45,904 nucleotides of DNA from an uncultured Chloroflexales bacterium (GCA_937967405.1 CALCJV010000058.1:1-45904); one strand, 5' to 3'. Shown: positions 31,263-40,894, numbered from the stretch's first letter. Notes: generated by a model not told the origin, from the letters alone. Translations and numbers: made by a program.

Positions 31263-32087
31263 TCACGGTTGCGGTGGCGGGCTTGGCTGAGCCGTTTGGC
31301 GGGCCGCCGCTGCACACAGCGCATCGCGCAAGCCAAGCACCGTCGCGGGGTCAGCCACCACCGTTGGCGGCAACGCAAGATCGCGGGCCGTAGCGGCGGC
31401 GATAGGCCCAATGCAGGCAATCACACACTGGCGGGCAAGTGCTAACACTGCATCGGCATCGCTGCACTCCCGCTCAATGCGAGCAACAAAATAGCGCACT
31501 GTCGAGCCACTCGTGAAGGTCAGGGCGTGGATTTGCCGCGCCCGTAGCAGTGCGGGCACATCCGCACCGCCGGTGGCAGGAACCGTGCGGTAGGCGATCA
31601 CCTGCTGCACGGTGGCTCCCGCCTGCGTCAGTCGTTCGGCGAGCACCGCCCGCGCTATGTCGGCTTGGGCTAGCAGCACCCGTTGCCCATGCAGCTCGCC
31701 GAGTGCCGCCGCGAGAGCCTCTGCTACAAACTGATCTGGCACAACCGCCGGAGCCATACCGAGCTGCTGCTGGCAGGCGGCAGCCGTGCTACTCCCAACC
31801 GCCGCAATACGGAACGGGTAGGGCGGGTGCAGCAATGGCGCAACCTGCCCCACCGCGTTGGTGCTGGTCAGGATGAGCCAATCGAATAGCCCCTGCTGCG
31901 CGGCATGCAGAGCCGCCATGAGGGGATGCGGATCGGCGGGCGGCGCAATCGCAATCGTGGGGTAGCTGATCGGGATCGCGCCCACCTGCTCAAGCAGCGC
32001 AGCCAATTCGGCCGCTTGCGCGGCGGCACGAGTAATCACGACACGCCACCCCCGCAGCGCGGTGCAGGCGGTTGGTACAGCCTTCAT
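31263..32087 (-). CDS. hemD: Uroporphyrinogen-III synthase
   Basis: The 274-residue enzyme closes hydroxymethylbilane with ring-D inversion. The family is poorly conserved; the call rests on RVVITRAAAQAAELAALLEQ at the N-terminus, DWLILTSTNAVGQVAPLL, RIAAVGSSTAAAC, GQRVLLAQADIAR, ALTFTSGSTVRYFV and CIGPIAAATARDL, together with position between hemC and hemB. An upstream ORF extension to 32162 overlaps hemC; GGGAGG before ATG 32087 sets the start. The last 12 or so residues are Pro-rich. Confidence 0.93.
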   Translation of the reverse strand: MKAVPTACTALRGWRVVITRAAAQAAELAALLEQVGAIPISYPTIAIAPPADPHPLMAALHAAQQGLFDWLILTSTNAVGQVAPLLHPPYPFRIAAVGSSTAAACQQQLGMAPAVVPDQFVAEALAAALGELHGQRVLLAQADIARAVLAERLTQAGATVQQVIAYRTVPATGGADVPALLRARQIHALTFTSGSTVRYFVARIERECSDADAVLALARQCVIACIGPIAAATARDLALPPTVVADPATVLGLRDALCAAAARQTAQPSPPPQP

Positions 32088-32127
32088 CACAACCTCCCTA
32101 GACGGGATCATCTTCAACGAGCTAGCG

Positions 32128-33072
32128 TCATGCTTCCAGCAGCAGCTGTGCGCCCTGTGCAATCAGCGTATCGGCCAACGCCACACCGGCCACCTGCGGA
32201 TTATCGCTCGTGCCGAGCTGCTCGCCCCGAATGATCGTGCTCCCATCCAGCGCACTGACCAAGCCGCGTAGCCGGAAGCGAGCCGGATCGGCAGCATCCA
32301 GCTCGGCATAGGCCGCAATCGGCACTTGGCAGCCCCCTTCAAGGCGGCGCAAGAATGCCCGCTCGGCCAGAGCCGCCACCCGTGCCGCCGGATCATCCAG
32401 TGGGGCAAGCAACGCCGCCGTCGCGTGATCGTCGCTACGGATCTCAATTGCCAAAATGCCCTGCGCCACCGCAGGCAGCATCACCTCCGGCGGGAACACC
32501 GCACTGATCCGCTGCCCCAGATCGAGCCGCTCTAGCCCAGCAGCAGCAAGGATCAGCGCGGCATACAGGCCCCTATCGAGCTTGCTCAGGCGGGTATTCA
32601 CATTGCCGCGCACCGTCTCGATCTGGAGATCAGGGCGCAGGGCGTGCAGTTGTGCGGCGCGGCGCAGGCTGCTTGTGCCTACCACCGCCCCACGCGGGAG
32701 CAGGTCAAGCGGATTGGTGGGTGGCACGGTGGGCGCAGGCACATGCGCGGGCAGCACTAGCGCATCGTGCGGATTGGCTCGCGGCGGGAAGGCCGCCAAG
32801 CGCAAGCCGTCAGGTAGTTGCGAGGGCAAATCCTTACAGCTATGCACCGCAAGCTGCACCGTCCCTTCCAGCAGGGCGTGTTCCAATTCTTTCACAAAGA
32901 GGCCTTTGTCGCCAACCTTCGTCAAGGCAACATCTAGCACTCGATCCCCTGTCGTATGGATAATCTCTAGCTGCACTACGAGATCGGGGTGATGCTGACG
33001 CAGATCGGCAGCAACCTGCTGAGCCTGTACTCGCGCAAGATTGCTGCCGCGTGTGCCAATAATCACATTCAT
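32128..33072 (-). CDS. hemC: Hydroxymethylbilane synthase (porphobilinogen deaminase)
   Basis: The 314-residue enzyme polymerises four porphobilinogens. N-terminal IIGTRGSNLARVQAQQVA, GLFVKELEHALLEGTVQLAVHS..KDLPS and GTSSLRRAAQL are diagnostic. The dipyrromethane cofactor cysteine is in RLEGGCQVPIAAYAEL. The ORF is open to 33156, but ATG 33072 with AGGAACGGC in front starts right before the first strand (MNVIIGTRGS). It lies 28 bases after hemA. Confidence 0.97.
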   Translation of the reverse strand: MNVIIGTRGSNLARVQAQQVAADLRQHHPDLVVQLEIIHTTGDRVLDVALTKVGDKGLFVKELEHALLEGTVQLAVHSCKDLPSQLPDGLRLAAFPPRANPHDALVLPAHVPAPTVPPTNPLDLLPRGAVVGTSSLRRAAQLHALRPDLQIETVRGNVNTRLSKLDRGLYAALILAAAGLERLDLGQRISAVFPPEVMLPAVAQGILAIEIRSDDHATAALLAPLDDPAARVAALAERAFLRRLEGGCQVPIAAYAELDAADPARFRLRGLVSALDGSTIIRGEQLGTSDNPQVAGVALADTLIAQGAQLLLEA

Positions 33073-33100
33073 GCCGTTCCTATCCGTTGCGTAGGGCAGA

Positions 33101-34405
33101 TTAGCCCTGAATGCCCCACAGATCGCGCAACATCTCGGCGTAGCGTTCGCCCTCACCCACTTCAGCGGCGTGGCGCGTGCGAATCGTGGGGGCGTGCAGC
33201 AGCTTGTTCACAAGGCTGCGGCTGAGGGCTTCGAGCGTCGCCAATTGTTGTGGCGAGAGATCGCCCATATGCCGCAAGGCCCGCTGCACTTCAGCATCAC
33301 GCACGGCTTCGGCCTGTTGCCGCCACACTGCGAGCAGGGGCATAATCTGCTGGCTATCTAGCCAATGCACAAAGCTGTCAATCTCTTGGTTGACAATCTC
33401 GCGGGCGTGTTCAATCTCGGCGGCACGGCGGTGCATGGTACTCTGCACCACCTCGTGGAGATCATCCACCGTGACTAGCGATACACCCGGCACCTGCGCG
33501 GCTGCGGGGTGAATATCTCGCGGCACCGCAAGGTCAATCAAGAGCAATTCCGGCGGCCCTTCCGCCTGATCGGCACGGCGGTGCTGCACAGCGGCAATCG
33601 TCTCTGGCAACAGCACATAATGGGGTGCTGCTGTTGAGCTAATCACAATGTCGGCCCGGGCGAGGGCAAACTCAATCTCATCGAAGCGGTAGACCTGTGC
33701 GCCGTAGCGTTCGGCTAGCTCACGGGCATGCTCATACGTGCGATTGGTAATCATCAGGCGATGTGCGCCGTGCGCGAGCAGGTTCTGCGCGGCCAGCTCG
33801 CTGACTTTGCCACTCCCTACGAGCAGCACGTTGCGCCCTTCCAGATTGCCTAACCGCCGTTCGGCCAATTCGATACTGGCCTGCGAAACACTCGCCGCAC
33901 CACTCCCAAGCTGCGTTTCACAGCGCACGCGCTTGCCGGTAGCAAGCGCACGGGTAAACAGGCGCGAGAGCACTGCGCCGACTGTGCCGGCCCGTTGGGC
34001 AAGGGCAAACGCCTTGCGGACTTGCCCCTGTATCTGTGCTTCACCCAGCACAATCGAGTGCAAGCCCGCCGTTGTCTCAAACAGGTGGCGCACTACATCC
34101 ATGTCGTAGCTAAAGGTCAACAGCCGCGCAAACCGGTCTGCGGGCAAGCGATGGAACTGCGCGAGAAACCTAACCACATGGGCCTCAATTACCTCAACGT
34201 CATGAGCGTAGGGAAAGACCGCGTAGATTTCAACTCGGTTACAGGTAGACAGGATAACACTCTCGGAGAGCACCGGAGCATCGTCATTGGGTGGACGTTT
34301 CAGGAGGTGCAGCGCATCAATCATGGTGTTAGGATGAAACGCTAAGCACTCACGCACGGCAACTGACGCTGATGTGTGATCGAGACCTGCAAAAAACAGC
34401 CTCAT
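33101..34405 (-). CDS. hemA: Glutamyl-tRNA reductase
   Basis: This is the first enzyme of the C5 route: it reduces glutamyl-tRNA to glutamate-1-semialdehyde with NADPH. The 434-residue length is normal. The catalytic cysteine is in ILSTCNRVEIYA, and the NADPH domain begins RNVLLVGSGKVSELAAQNLL. The dimerisation helices at the end are complete (LSRSLVNKLLHAPT). ATG 34405, with GGAG 10 bases upstream, is preferred over the ORF start at 34429. As first gene of the operon it is the usual control point; see the promoter at 34497-34525. Confidence 0.97.
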   Translation of the reverse strand: MRLFFAGLDHTSASVAVRECLAFHPNTMIDALHLLKRPPNDDAPVLSESVILSTCNRVEIYAVFPYAHDVEVIEAHVVRFLAQFHRLPADRFARLLTFSYDMDVVRHLFETTAGLHSIVLGEAQIQGQVRKAFALAQRAGTVGAVLSRLFTRALATGKRVRCETQLGSGAASVSQASIELAERRLGNLEGRNVLLVGSGKVSELAAQNLLAHGAHRLMITNRTYEHARELAERYGAQVYRFDEIEFALARADIVISSTAAPHYVLLPETIAAVQHRRADQAEGPPELLLIDLAVPRDIHPAAAQVPGVSLVTVDDLHEVVQSTMHRRAAEIEHAREIVNQEIDSFVHWLDSQQIMPLLAVWRQQAEAVRDAEVQRALRHMGDLSPQQLATLEALSRSLVNKLLHAPTIRTRHAAEVGEGERYAEMLRDLWGIQG

Positions 34406-34496
34406 AATAAAGCGACTCCAGCATTGCAAAAAAACTGGGATGCAGCAGTAAAATCTACCTAAATCTATCTATAGCTTAGCAAATATAACCAGCCTT

Positions 34497-34525
34497 ACTG
34501 TAGCACTTCTTGTCCGTATTGTCAA
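34497..34525 (-). promoter_or_regulatory. Promoter for the hem operon
   Basis: On the minus strand a perfect TTGACA (34525-34520), a 17-base spacer and TACAGT (34502-34497) give an expected transcript start near 34490, with a leader of about 85 bases before hemA. Confidence 0.6.
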
Positions 34526-34866
34526 ATTTTGAGTTTCAATTTTGTATAATTTGTCATAAATTTCAGATCGTAAAAATGGCGGGGTAGTTCAGCTTTTTAT
34601 CATCCAAATATACCATGAAGATACGATTGTTAGGCATTCAGTTTGTCCACGTCTTATCCACATAAACCGCCCCGACACTCGATCAGATTGGTACCATCCC
34701 AATGCGGTGCATGCAAAAAACTATCGCCTGTAGCAGTAAGTTGTCCACATGATACACACGCTGTTATCACCAGTATCCCCACTCCAACCCCAAAATACCC
34801 CGCCGAATGCGAGGCAACCCCCACCAAACCATAAGCAAACGTGATAAATTTTGCCCGTTGATCGGC

Positions 34867-34895
34867 TTGAAAGTTTAGAGTTGATCAGGTATGAT
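34867..34895 (+). promoter_or_regulatory. Promoter for dnaA
   Basis: TTGAAA (34867-34872), a 17-base spacer and TATGAT (34890-34895). The leader would be about 215 bases and include the DnaA-box-like TTACCCACG at 35028, allowing autoregulation. Confidence 0.55.
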
Positions 34896-35117
34896 CAGCC
34901 TCAATGCAAATACTGACCTGCTGTGAACGATAGCACAGATTGGGATTGAGCAACCCTCTCCCAACCAACGTGGCGCAAGTTTGCGTCGCGCATGGTTGTT
35001 GATTCCTAACACGGGGAGAAGAAATGCTTACCCACGTGGAGCGCAACTGCACATTGGACACAATTGAACGATCCGGACACAACGGGGCAATCCATTCGAG
35101 GAGAAGTGAGGTGGCGC

Positions 35118-36614
35118 GTGAACCTAAATAAGATCTGGCAAACAACGCTCGGAACGCTCCAATTACAGACATCCAGACAAGAGTTTGATACGTGGTTTAG
35201 CAACACCACCCTGCTCGGGCTGGAGAACGGCACCGCCACGATTGGCACGGCTTCAACATATCACAAAGAGCAGATCGAGAACCGCTACATGTCGCCTGTA
35301 CGCCGTTCGTTGGGCGATGTAGTCGGCTTTCCGGTGCAGGTGCAGATTGTGATTGCCCCGCCCCCCGCACACCCCTACGAAGCGTTGCCCCTGCGTCCGC
35401 TAGCCCTGTCCCAGCCCGCGTACCAACACGATAGCGATGCCGATGAGCAACATAACGCCCCGCCCTCTGCGGCGAATGGTGCGGGCGTGGCCATGCCCTA
35501 CGTCAAGCGCAGTGACACGCACCGCAACAGTTCCGGCAATGGGGTCGGTGCGGGCGAACCGCTTCAGCACGATCTCATGAGTATGCTCCGCACGAGCATG
35601 TTCAATCCGAAGTATACCTTCAGCAGCTTCATTGTGGGCGCAAGCAACCGCATGGCCAATGCGGCCTGCCAAGCTGTCGCTGATCATCCCGCCCACGCCT
35701 ACAATCCGCTCTTTCTGTATGGTGGGGTCGGCTTGGGCAAAACGCACCTGCTGCACGCGATTGGCAACCACGTGCTGGAGCGTGATCCTGAGATCAATGT
35801 GTTATATGTCTCATCCGAGCGGTTCACGAATGAACTCATCAATGCGATTCGTGGCCAAAAGAATGAGGAGTTCCGCATCCGCTATCGCAACATTGATGTG
35901 CTCTTGATTGACGATATTCAGTTCATTGCGGGCAAAGATGCCACCCAAGAGGAGTTCTTCCACACCTTCAATACCCTCCATTCAGCCACCAAGCAGATCG
36001 TGATTAGCTCAGATCGCCCGCCTAAAGCGATTGTCACTCTCGAAGAACGGCTCCGCTCGCGCTTCGAGTGGGGCTTGATTGTGGATATTCAGCCGCCCGA
36101 TCTGGAAACCCGCACAGCGATCTTACGCGCCAAAGGCGACCAATTGCAGATTCCGATTCCGCCTAATGTGGTGGACTTTCTCGCCCATAAAATCCAGAGC
36201 AACATCCGTGAGCTGGAGGGCAGCCTGAACCGCGTGACCGCCTATGCCCGCCTAAACAATTTGCCCATCACAGTGGATGTAGCCGCCGCCGCGCTCTCCG
36301 AGCTGCTCAATGACAACCACCGCAAACGAATCACGCCGGAAGCAGTCATCCAAGCAGTGTGCGAGTATTACGGCATTGATCAGCGCACCATGCTTGGGCG
36401 CGGGCGCAGCCGCAATATCGTTGTGCCTCGTCACGTTGCGATGTATCTCCTACGCGAGGAGACCGGCAGTAGCCTTGTCGAGATTGGCACGCTGCTAGGC
36501 GGACGCGATCACACGACGGTCATTCACGGCTGCGAGAAGATTGCCGATGAGATCACCACTGATCACCGCCTGCGGAATGAGGTGCTGGCCATCCGTGAGA
36601 AGCTCTATAAGTAG
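35118..36614 (+). CDS. dnaA: Chromosomal replication initiator DnaA
   Basis: The protein has all four DnaA domains. Domain I starts [20 protein letters not shown]; a linker rich in Pro/His/Ala follows; the AAA+ domain begins with [17 protein letters not shown], with Walker [16 protein letters not shown] (about residues 201-215) and Walker [10 protein letters not shown] (about 261); the DNA-binding domain IV ends with [15 protein letters not shown] (about 460). The start is uncertain: an in-frame TTG at 35064 (516 residues), GTG at 35106 or GTG at 35118. GAGGTGG lies just before 35118, and domain I begins there as in other DnaA proteins, so I prefer it (498 residues). Sits beside the probable origin. 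Confidence 0.95.
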   Translation: MNLNKIWQTTLGTLQLQTSRQEFDTWFSNTTLLGLENGTATIGTASTYHKEQIENRYMSPVRRSLGDVVGFPVQVQIVIAPPPAHPYEALPLRPLALSQPAYQHDSDADEQHNAPPSAANGAGVAMPYVKRSDTHRNSSGNGVGAGEPLQHDLMSMLRTSMFNPKYTFSSFIVGASNRMANAACQAVADHPAHAYNPLFLYGGVGLGKTHLLHAIGNHVLERDPEINVLYVSSERFTNELINAIRGQKNEEFRIRYRNIDVLLIDDIQFIAGKDATQEEFFHTFNTLHSATKQIVISSDRPPKAIVTLEERLRSRFEWGLIVDIQPPDLETRTAILRAKGDQLQIPIPPNVVDFLAHKIQSNIRELEGSLNRVTAYARLNNLPITVDVAAAALSELLNDNHRKRITPEAVIQAVCEYYGIDQRTMLGRGRSRNIVVPRHVAMYLLREETGSSLVEIGTLLGGRDHTTVIHGCEKIADEITTDHRLRNEVLAIREKLYK

Positions 36615-36621
36615 GAAGGGC

Positions 36622-36650
36622 TTGCCCCTACACCGATGGCATGCTATACT
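36622..36650 (+). promoter_or_regulatory. Promoter for rpmG
   Basis: TTGCCC (36622-36627), a 17-base spacer and TATACT (36645-36650), starting 7 bases after the dnaA stop. The leader to rpmG is about 140 bases. Confidence 0.5.
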
Positions 36651-36662
36651 TACATAAGCTCC

Positions 36663-36690
36663 GTGTCTCATCCATCTAAGGGTGAGGCAC
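36663..36690 (+). promoter_or_regulatory. Stem-loop in the rpmG leader
   Basis: GTGTCTCATCC pairs with GGGTGAGGCAC over 11 bp (two G-U pairs) with a 6-base loop, near the start of the expected transcript. It could be a regulatory leader structure, for instance ribosomal-protein autoregulation, or an early terminator. No T tract follows. Confidence 0.35.
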
Positions 36691-36797
36691 TCATTGTGTC
36701 ATATGCCTGTTTGGCAGGGGTAGGGCACCGCAACTGGATGATCTGGATGATGGTGAAGGTATTTTCACGCGCAACCTGTGCAGAAGGATAGAGAACG

Positions 36798-36962
36798 ATG
36801 GCCAGCAAAAAAGGTAACCGCATTGTGATTAAGCTCAAAAGCACTGAAAGCGGGCACACGTATACGACTGAAAAGAACCGCCGTAATGATCCTAGTCGGC
36901 TTGAGCTGCGCCGCTACGATCCCTACGTGCGTCGCCACGTCGTCTACCGTGAGACTAAGTAG
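36798..36962 (+). CDS. rpmG: Ribosomal protein L33, cysteine-free (zinc-independent) form
   Basis: The 54-residue protein has the L33 core: [20 protein letters not shown], then [20 protein letters not shown] and YRETK. In zinc-binding L33 the two Cys pairs (CxxC..CxxC) lie at the STES and DPYV positions; here all four are replaced, so it is of the C-minus, zinc-independent kind. It is part of the 50S subunit near the E site. The ATG is preceded by AGAAGGA. C-minus L33 copies are often switched on when zinc is scarce, but no Zur-like box is evident, and it may simply be the only L33 here. Confidence 0.92.
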   Translation: MASKKGNRIVIKLKSTESGHTYTTEKNRRNDPSRLELRRYDPYVRRHVVYRETK

Positions 36963-37010
36963 GTAGTTGTTTCACCACCAATGTCGTCGAATATTCACTG
37001 AAGCGGACAC

Positions 37011-37035
37011 GAAATCCGAGCTAGGCTCGGGTTTC
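37011..37035. terminator. Bidirectional terminator between rpmG and mfd
   Basis: GAAATCCGAGC and GCTCGGGTTTC form an 11-bp stem (one T-G wobble) with a 3-base loop. The stem ends in A/T runs, giving a T-rich 3' end on either strand. It overlaps the mfd stop codon at 37021-37023. Confidence 0.65.
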
Positions 37036-40000
37036 TTGCGTATATGTCACAGGCGAATCGTGCCCCAATAAGTCTAGCACCCCGATCAACTTCTCGACCC
37101 ACGCCTCCTCCAACTTGCGCCGATCTAGCCGCACAAACTGTGGCCCCACCTTGATAGTCGCGTCGCGCCCGAACCGTCGTCGCAAGCGTTCACGGGCGCG
37201 GGGATCGAGGACGGGCAGGCGAATGAGGAACTCCTCTGCGGTTGCCACCACCGAGCTGACATTCGCGTGCAGCGCAAGGGCTTTGATCAGCAGCCATGTC
37301 AGCAGATCGGCAACCGGCTGCGGCAGTTCCCCAAAGCGATCCCGCAACTCGCTCCGGAGGGCCTGCACCGCTTGCGGCGTAGTCGCCTCGACCAGCCGTT
37401 GATACACGGCAAGGCGCACTGATTCATCGGGGATGTAGCTCTCCGGTAGGTAGGCCGTAAGCGGCAAATCCAGCGTGACAAGCGGCGTAACTAGCACACG
37501 CTCATCCACTACCAGTGGCGCAGGTGCGGCTGGCGGCGCAGGCGGCGTGCCGTTGGTGTCCGTGCCCATCAGGTTGGGCTTGGGCAACACCCCCGCCTTC
37601 AGCTGCTGCACGGCTTGCTCCAGCAGGCGCGAGTAGAGCTCAAAGCCCACCGCCGCAATATGCCCGCTCTGCTCTGCGCCGAGCAAATTGCCCGTGCCGC
37701 GCAGCTCCAGATCGCGCATGGCAATCCGAAAGCCTGCGCCTAGCTCGGTGGCCTCTTGGATCGCTTGCAGCCGTTGGCGGGCTTCCTCGCTGAGCGGGCC
37801 ATCATTGCGGTAGAACAGGTAGGCATACGCTCGGCTTGCGCCGCGCCCGACACGCCCGCGTAGCTGATAGAGTTGGGCTAGCCCGTAGTTGGTTGCATCA
37901 TCAATGATGATCGTATTAGCGTTGGGCACATCCAGCCCATTCTCGATAATCGTGGTACACACCAGCACATCGTAGTCGCCCCTAAAGAACGCTAACATCG
38001 CCTGCTCCAATTGGCGTTCGTCCATCTGCCCGTGGGCCACCGTAATGTTCGCTGCGGGCACAAGCTGTTGCAGGTGCGTAGCAACATGAAAGATGCTTTG
38101 CACGCGGTTATGCACATAGTAGACCTGCCCCCCCCGATCAAGCTCACGCTGGATCGCATCCCGGGTCAGATGGTCATCGCTGGGCAGCACGTAGGTCTTG
38201 ATTGGGATACGGTCTTCGGGCGGAGTGTTAATCAAGCTCATATCGCGGATGCCGGCCAGCGTCATATGTAGCGTGCGCGGAATCGGCGTGGCCGTCAAAG
38301 TCAGCACATCCACTTCTGTGCGGAGTTCCTTGAGGCGTTCTTTGTGGCGCACGCCAAAGCGTTGCTCTTCATCAATGATAAGCAAGCCCAAGTCTTTAAA
38401 GACCACATCTTTGGAGAGCAGGCGGTGGGTGCCGATCAACACATCCACTTCGCCGCGAACCAACCGCTTGATAATCTGGTTCTGTTCGCGAGTGCTGCGG
38501 AAACGCGAGAGCATCTCGATCTCAACAGGAAACGGGGTCATCCGTTCTCGGAAGGTAGTGTAGTGCTGCTGCGCGAGGACGGTGGTGGGCACTAGCACCG
38601 CCACTTGCTTGCCCGATTGCACCGCCTTGAAGGCTGCCCGCAGGGCCACTTCCGTTTTGCCAAAGCCGACATCACCGCAGATCAGGCGATCCATCGGAGC
38701 TGGCGACTCCATGTCTTGCTTCACATCATTCAAGGCGCGGAGCTGATCGCTCGTCTCGATGAACCCAAACGACTCCTCCAGCTCGTGCTGCCAATCGTTA
38801 TCGGGCGCAAAGGCAAAGCCCTGCTCAGTTTGGCGGCGGGCATAGATCGCCAGCAAATCATCTGCCAGATCACGCACGGCAGCGCGGGCTTTGCGCTTGG
38901 CCCGCTCCCACTCCTGCGTTCCCAGTCGCGTCAACGTCGGAGCCGAGTCGCCTGCACCAATGTACCGGGCCACCCGATCCACCTGATCTACCGGCACGTA
39001 CAGGCGATCTCCGCCCGCGTAACGCAAGGCCAGATACTCGCGTTCGATGCCACCGACGGTGCGCCGCAGCAAGCCTTCGTACACGGCAATACCATGCTCA
39101 ATATGCACCACGTAGTCGCCCGCCTTCAAGCCGCGCAGAAAGGCGGCCCGCTCATCGGCGGTACGTTGCTTGCGCTGCTGGCGGTGGGCATGCGAGCGGC
39201 GTTGTCTCCATCCAAACAGCTCTGTATCGGTGTAAAGTGTCAGGTTGCGGGCGGGCAAGTGCCAGCCCTCATCCAGTGCGCCGTGCAGCAAGGTCAGGTG
39301 ATCCGGTAGCTCAGCCACACTCGTGGCACACGCCTCAGCCAACAGCTCTTGCAAGCGGGCCGCTTGGGGCGAGATCAGCACCACCCGCTGTTCTTGCTGC
39401 ACGCGCTTGGCAATCTCTTGCACCACCCGCTTGAGCTGCCCGCCATACCGCTCAGCGGCCGTGAAATGTGGGGCAGGCATGGCCTGCACAGGTGGCAGGC
39501 GGTGCAAGCCCGGCAGATTGGGAATACCATCGTTGTTGCTCAGATCGAGCATCAAGGGGCTAGCCGTCGCCCGGAGGGTCTGCTCAATCAGTTCATCCCA
39601 GACCAGATACGGGCGGGGATAGGCGGCCGGCAGTTCGCCACTCAATAACAGCTCGGCGTGCTGCTCCTCTGCACGGCAGTGCCAATCGTGGGCAACTTGG
39701 GCCAGCACCCCCAGCTCATCGCAAGCGAGCACACTCGCGGGCGGCAGATGCGCCACAAGGGCCGTGCCAGACTGATCAAAGAACGGGGCCAGCACTGCCC
39801 AGCTATCGCGGTAGTCGCCCAGTTCGAGCCGACTGAGCATCTGCTCCCAGACCGCCCGCGCTTCGGGGCGCATGATGCTGAGGTCAAGCGCAGCAAGGCG
39901 AGCATATGCGGCCGCAGCATGCCACATGGGGGCTTCATAGGCAGGCACGACACTGACATAATTGAGGCGTTGCTCGCTGCGCTGGCTGGTCGGATCAAAG

Positions 40001-40656
40001 CGGCGCAGGCTGTCGAGTTCATCGCCAAACCACTCGCAGCGGAGCGGCTGTTCATCGGCAGGCGACCAAATATCCACTAGCCCACCACGCCGCACCAACT
40101 CGCCCGGCTGCTGCACCAGATTCACGCGCTGATAGCCCTGTGTCAGCCATTGGCGCAGCAGCCCATCTTGGGCATACGGTTGCCCTACCTGTAGCGTGAT
40201 CGTCGCCTGCCGCAATGCCGCTGGAGTGAGCGTCGGCTGCAACACCGCCCGCACCGGCGCAACAATTACCGGCGGATGGGCCGGCTCGTAGCGGGCCAGA
40301 GCATGCAGCACTGCAAGGCGTTGGCGTAGCACCGAGTTACTCGGCGCAATCAGCTCATATGGCAACGTATCATGGGCGGGGAACAGCAGCACAGGCCGCT
40401 CATCGAGCCACTCAGCTAGCGCGGCGTGGGCCCGCTGGGCGTGGTCGCTACTTGCGACCAGATACAGCAGCGGCGCGGGGTGGTAGGCCGCCAAGGCCGC
40501 AAGCACAGGCACTCGCGCCGCACCGAGCAATGGCGCAAGCTGGATCAGGGCGGGCGTGGGCACACCACCCACACGGGCAGCAAGGCGCATCTGCACGGCA
40601 GTCACTTCAGGTAACGCCACAAGCTCATCGCGCAGACTCCGCAGATTGGTCACCAT
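37021..40656 (-). CDS. mfd: Transcription-repair coupling factor Mfd
   Basis: The 1211-residue protein frees stalled RNA polymerase and recruits UvrA. UvrB-like N-terminal part includes LLFPAHDTLPYE and VNLVQQPGELVRRGGLVDIWS. The RNA polymerase interaction domain is GDYVVHIEHGIAVYEGL with LRYAGGDRLYVPVDQVDRV. The RecG-like translocase has Walker A GDVGFGKTEVALRAAF (about residue 660), DEEQRFG (about 762), LTATPIPRTLHMTL and QLRGRVGRGA. The TRCF C-terminal domain follows (YIPDESVRLAVYQRL). The ORF extends to 40707, but ATG 40656 with GGTGG before it is more credible. The N-terminal Trp/Gly/Arg-rich extension looks non-coding. Confidence 0.96.
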   Translation of the reverse strand: MVTNLRSLRDELVALPEVTAVQMRLAARVGGVPTPALIQLAPLLGAARVPVLAALAAYHPAPLLYLVASSDHAQRAHAALAEWLDERPVLLFPAHDTLPYELIAPSNSVLRQRLAVLHALARYEPAHPPVIVAPVRAVLQPTLTPAALRQATITLQVGQPYAQDGLLRQWLTQGYQRVNLVQQPGELVRRGGLVDIWSPADEQPLRCEWFGDELDSLRRFDPTSQRSEQRLNYVSVVPAYEAPMWHAAAAYARLAALDLSIMRPEARAVWEQMLSRLELGDYRDSWAVLAPFFDQSGTALVAHLPPASVLACDELGVLAQVAHDWHCRAEEQHAELLLSGELPAAYPRPYLVWDELIEQTLRATASPLMLDLSNNDGIPNLPGLHRLPPVQAMPAPHFTAAERYGGQLKRVVQEIAKRVQQEQRVVLISPQAARLQELLAEACATSVAELPDHLTLLHGALDEGWHLPARNLTLYTDTELFGWRQRRSHAHRQQRKQRTADERAAFLRGLKAGDYVVHIEHGIAVYEGLLRRTVGGIEREYLALRYAGGDRLYVPVDQVDRVARYIGAGDSAPTLTRLGTQEWERAKRKARAAVRDLADDLLAIYARRQTEQGFAFAPDNDWQHELEESFGFIETSDQLRALNDVKQDMESPAPMDRLICGDVGFGKTEVALRAAFKAVQSGKQVAVLVPTTVLAQQHYTTFRERMTPFPVEIEMLSRFRSTREQNQIIKRLVRGEVDVLIGTHRLLSKDVVFKDLGLLIIDEEQRFGVRHKERLKELRTEVDVLTLTATPIPRTLHMTLAGIRDMSLINTPPEDRIPIKTYVLPSDDHLTRDAIQRELDRGGQVYYVHNRVQSIFHVATHLQQLVPAANITVAHGQMDERQLEQAMLAFFRGDYDVLVCTTIIENGLDVPNANTIIIDDATNYGLAQLYQLRGRVGRGASRAYAYLFYRNDGPLSEEARQRLQAIQEATELGAGFRIAMRDLELRGTGNLLGAEQSGHIAAVGFELYSRLLEQAVQQLKAGVLPKPNLMGTDTNGTPPAPPAAPAPLVVDERVLVTPLVTLDLPLTAYLPESYIPDESVRLAVYQRLVEATTPQAVQALRSELRDRFGELPQPVADLLTWLLIKALALHANVSSVVATAEEFLIRLPVLDPRARERLRRRFGRDATIKVGPQFVRLDRRKLEEAWVEKLIGVLDLLGHDSPVTYTQETRA

Positions 40657-40821
40657 CGTATTTCCACCCCGCCTCAGCCACCAGCCACCGATTGGCAGGC
40701 GCACCAAAACGCCAGCTTACCGTTATGGACGACTGGCACTGTAGCAACTTTTCCGCTTGTGTTATAGCACGAATTCGCCTTCTGGTAAAGGTATCTGGAC
40801 AGAAATGGGTACGGATACCAA

Positions 40822-40850
40822 TTGACAGAGACGAGTCGGCGTGTTACCAT
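40822..40850 (+). promoter_or_regulatory. Promoter for puhE-like gene
   Basis: A perfect TTGACA (40822-40827), a 17-base spacer and TACCAT (40845-40850), about 45 bases before the ATG at 40895. Confidence 0.55.
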
Positions 40851-40894
40851 CATTTTAGTATGACATGTAAAATTTTGGACCGGAATACCTGATA

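Larger units (their letters stand above)
34430..35060. other. Candidate replication origin (oriC) with DnaA boxes
   Basis: The region between hemA and dnaA is markedly AT-rich from about 34440 to 34620. A perfect DnaA box TTATCCACA lies at 34654-34662. Related boxes: TTGTCCACG 34643-34651, TTGTCCACA 34741-34749, TTATCACCA 34764-34772, TTACCCACG 35028-35036; a weak minus-strand one is at about 34840-34847. The spacer has no gene. Location upstream of dnaA fits, although in some phyla the functional origin is elsewhere. Confidence 0.6.

Noticed and set aside
36717..36790. tRNA-like stretch in the rpmG leader (GGTAGGGCACCG resembles a D arm)
   Set aside because: No T-arm GTTCGA-type motif and no matching acceptor stem could be found at the right distance.
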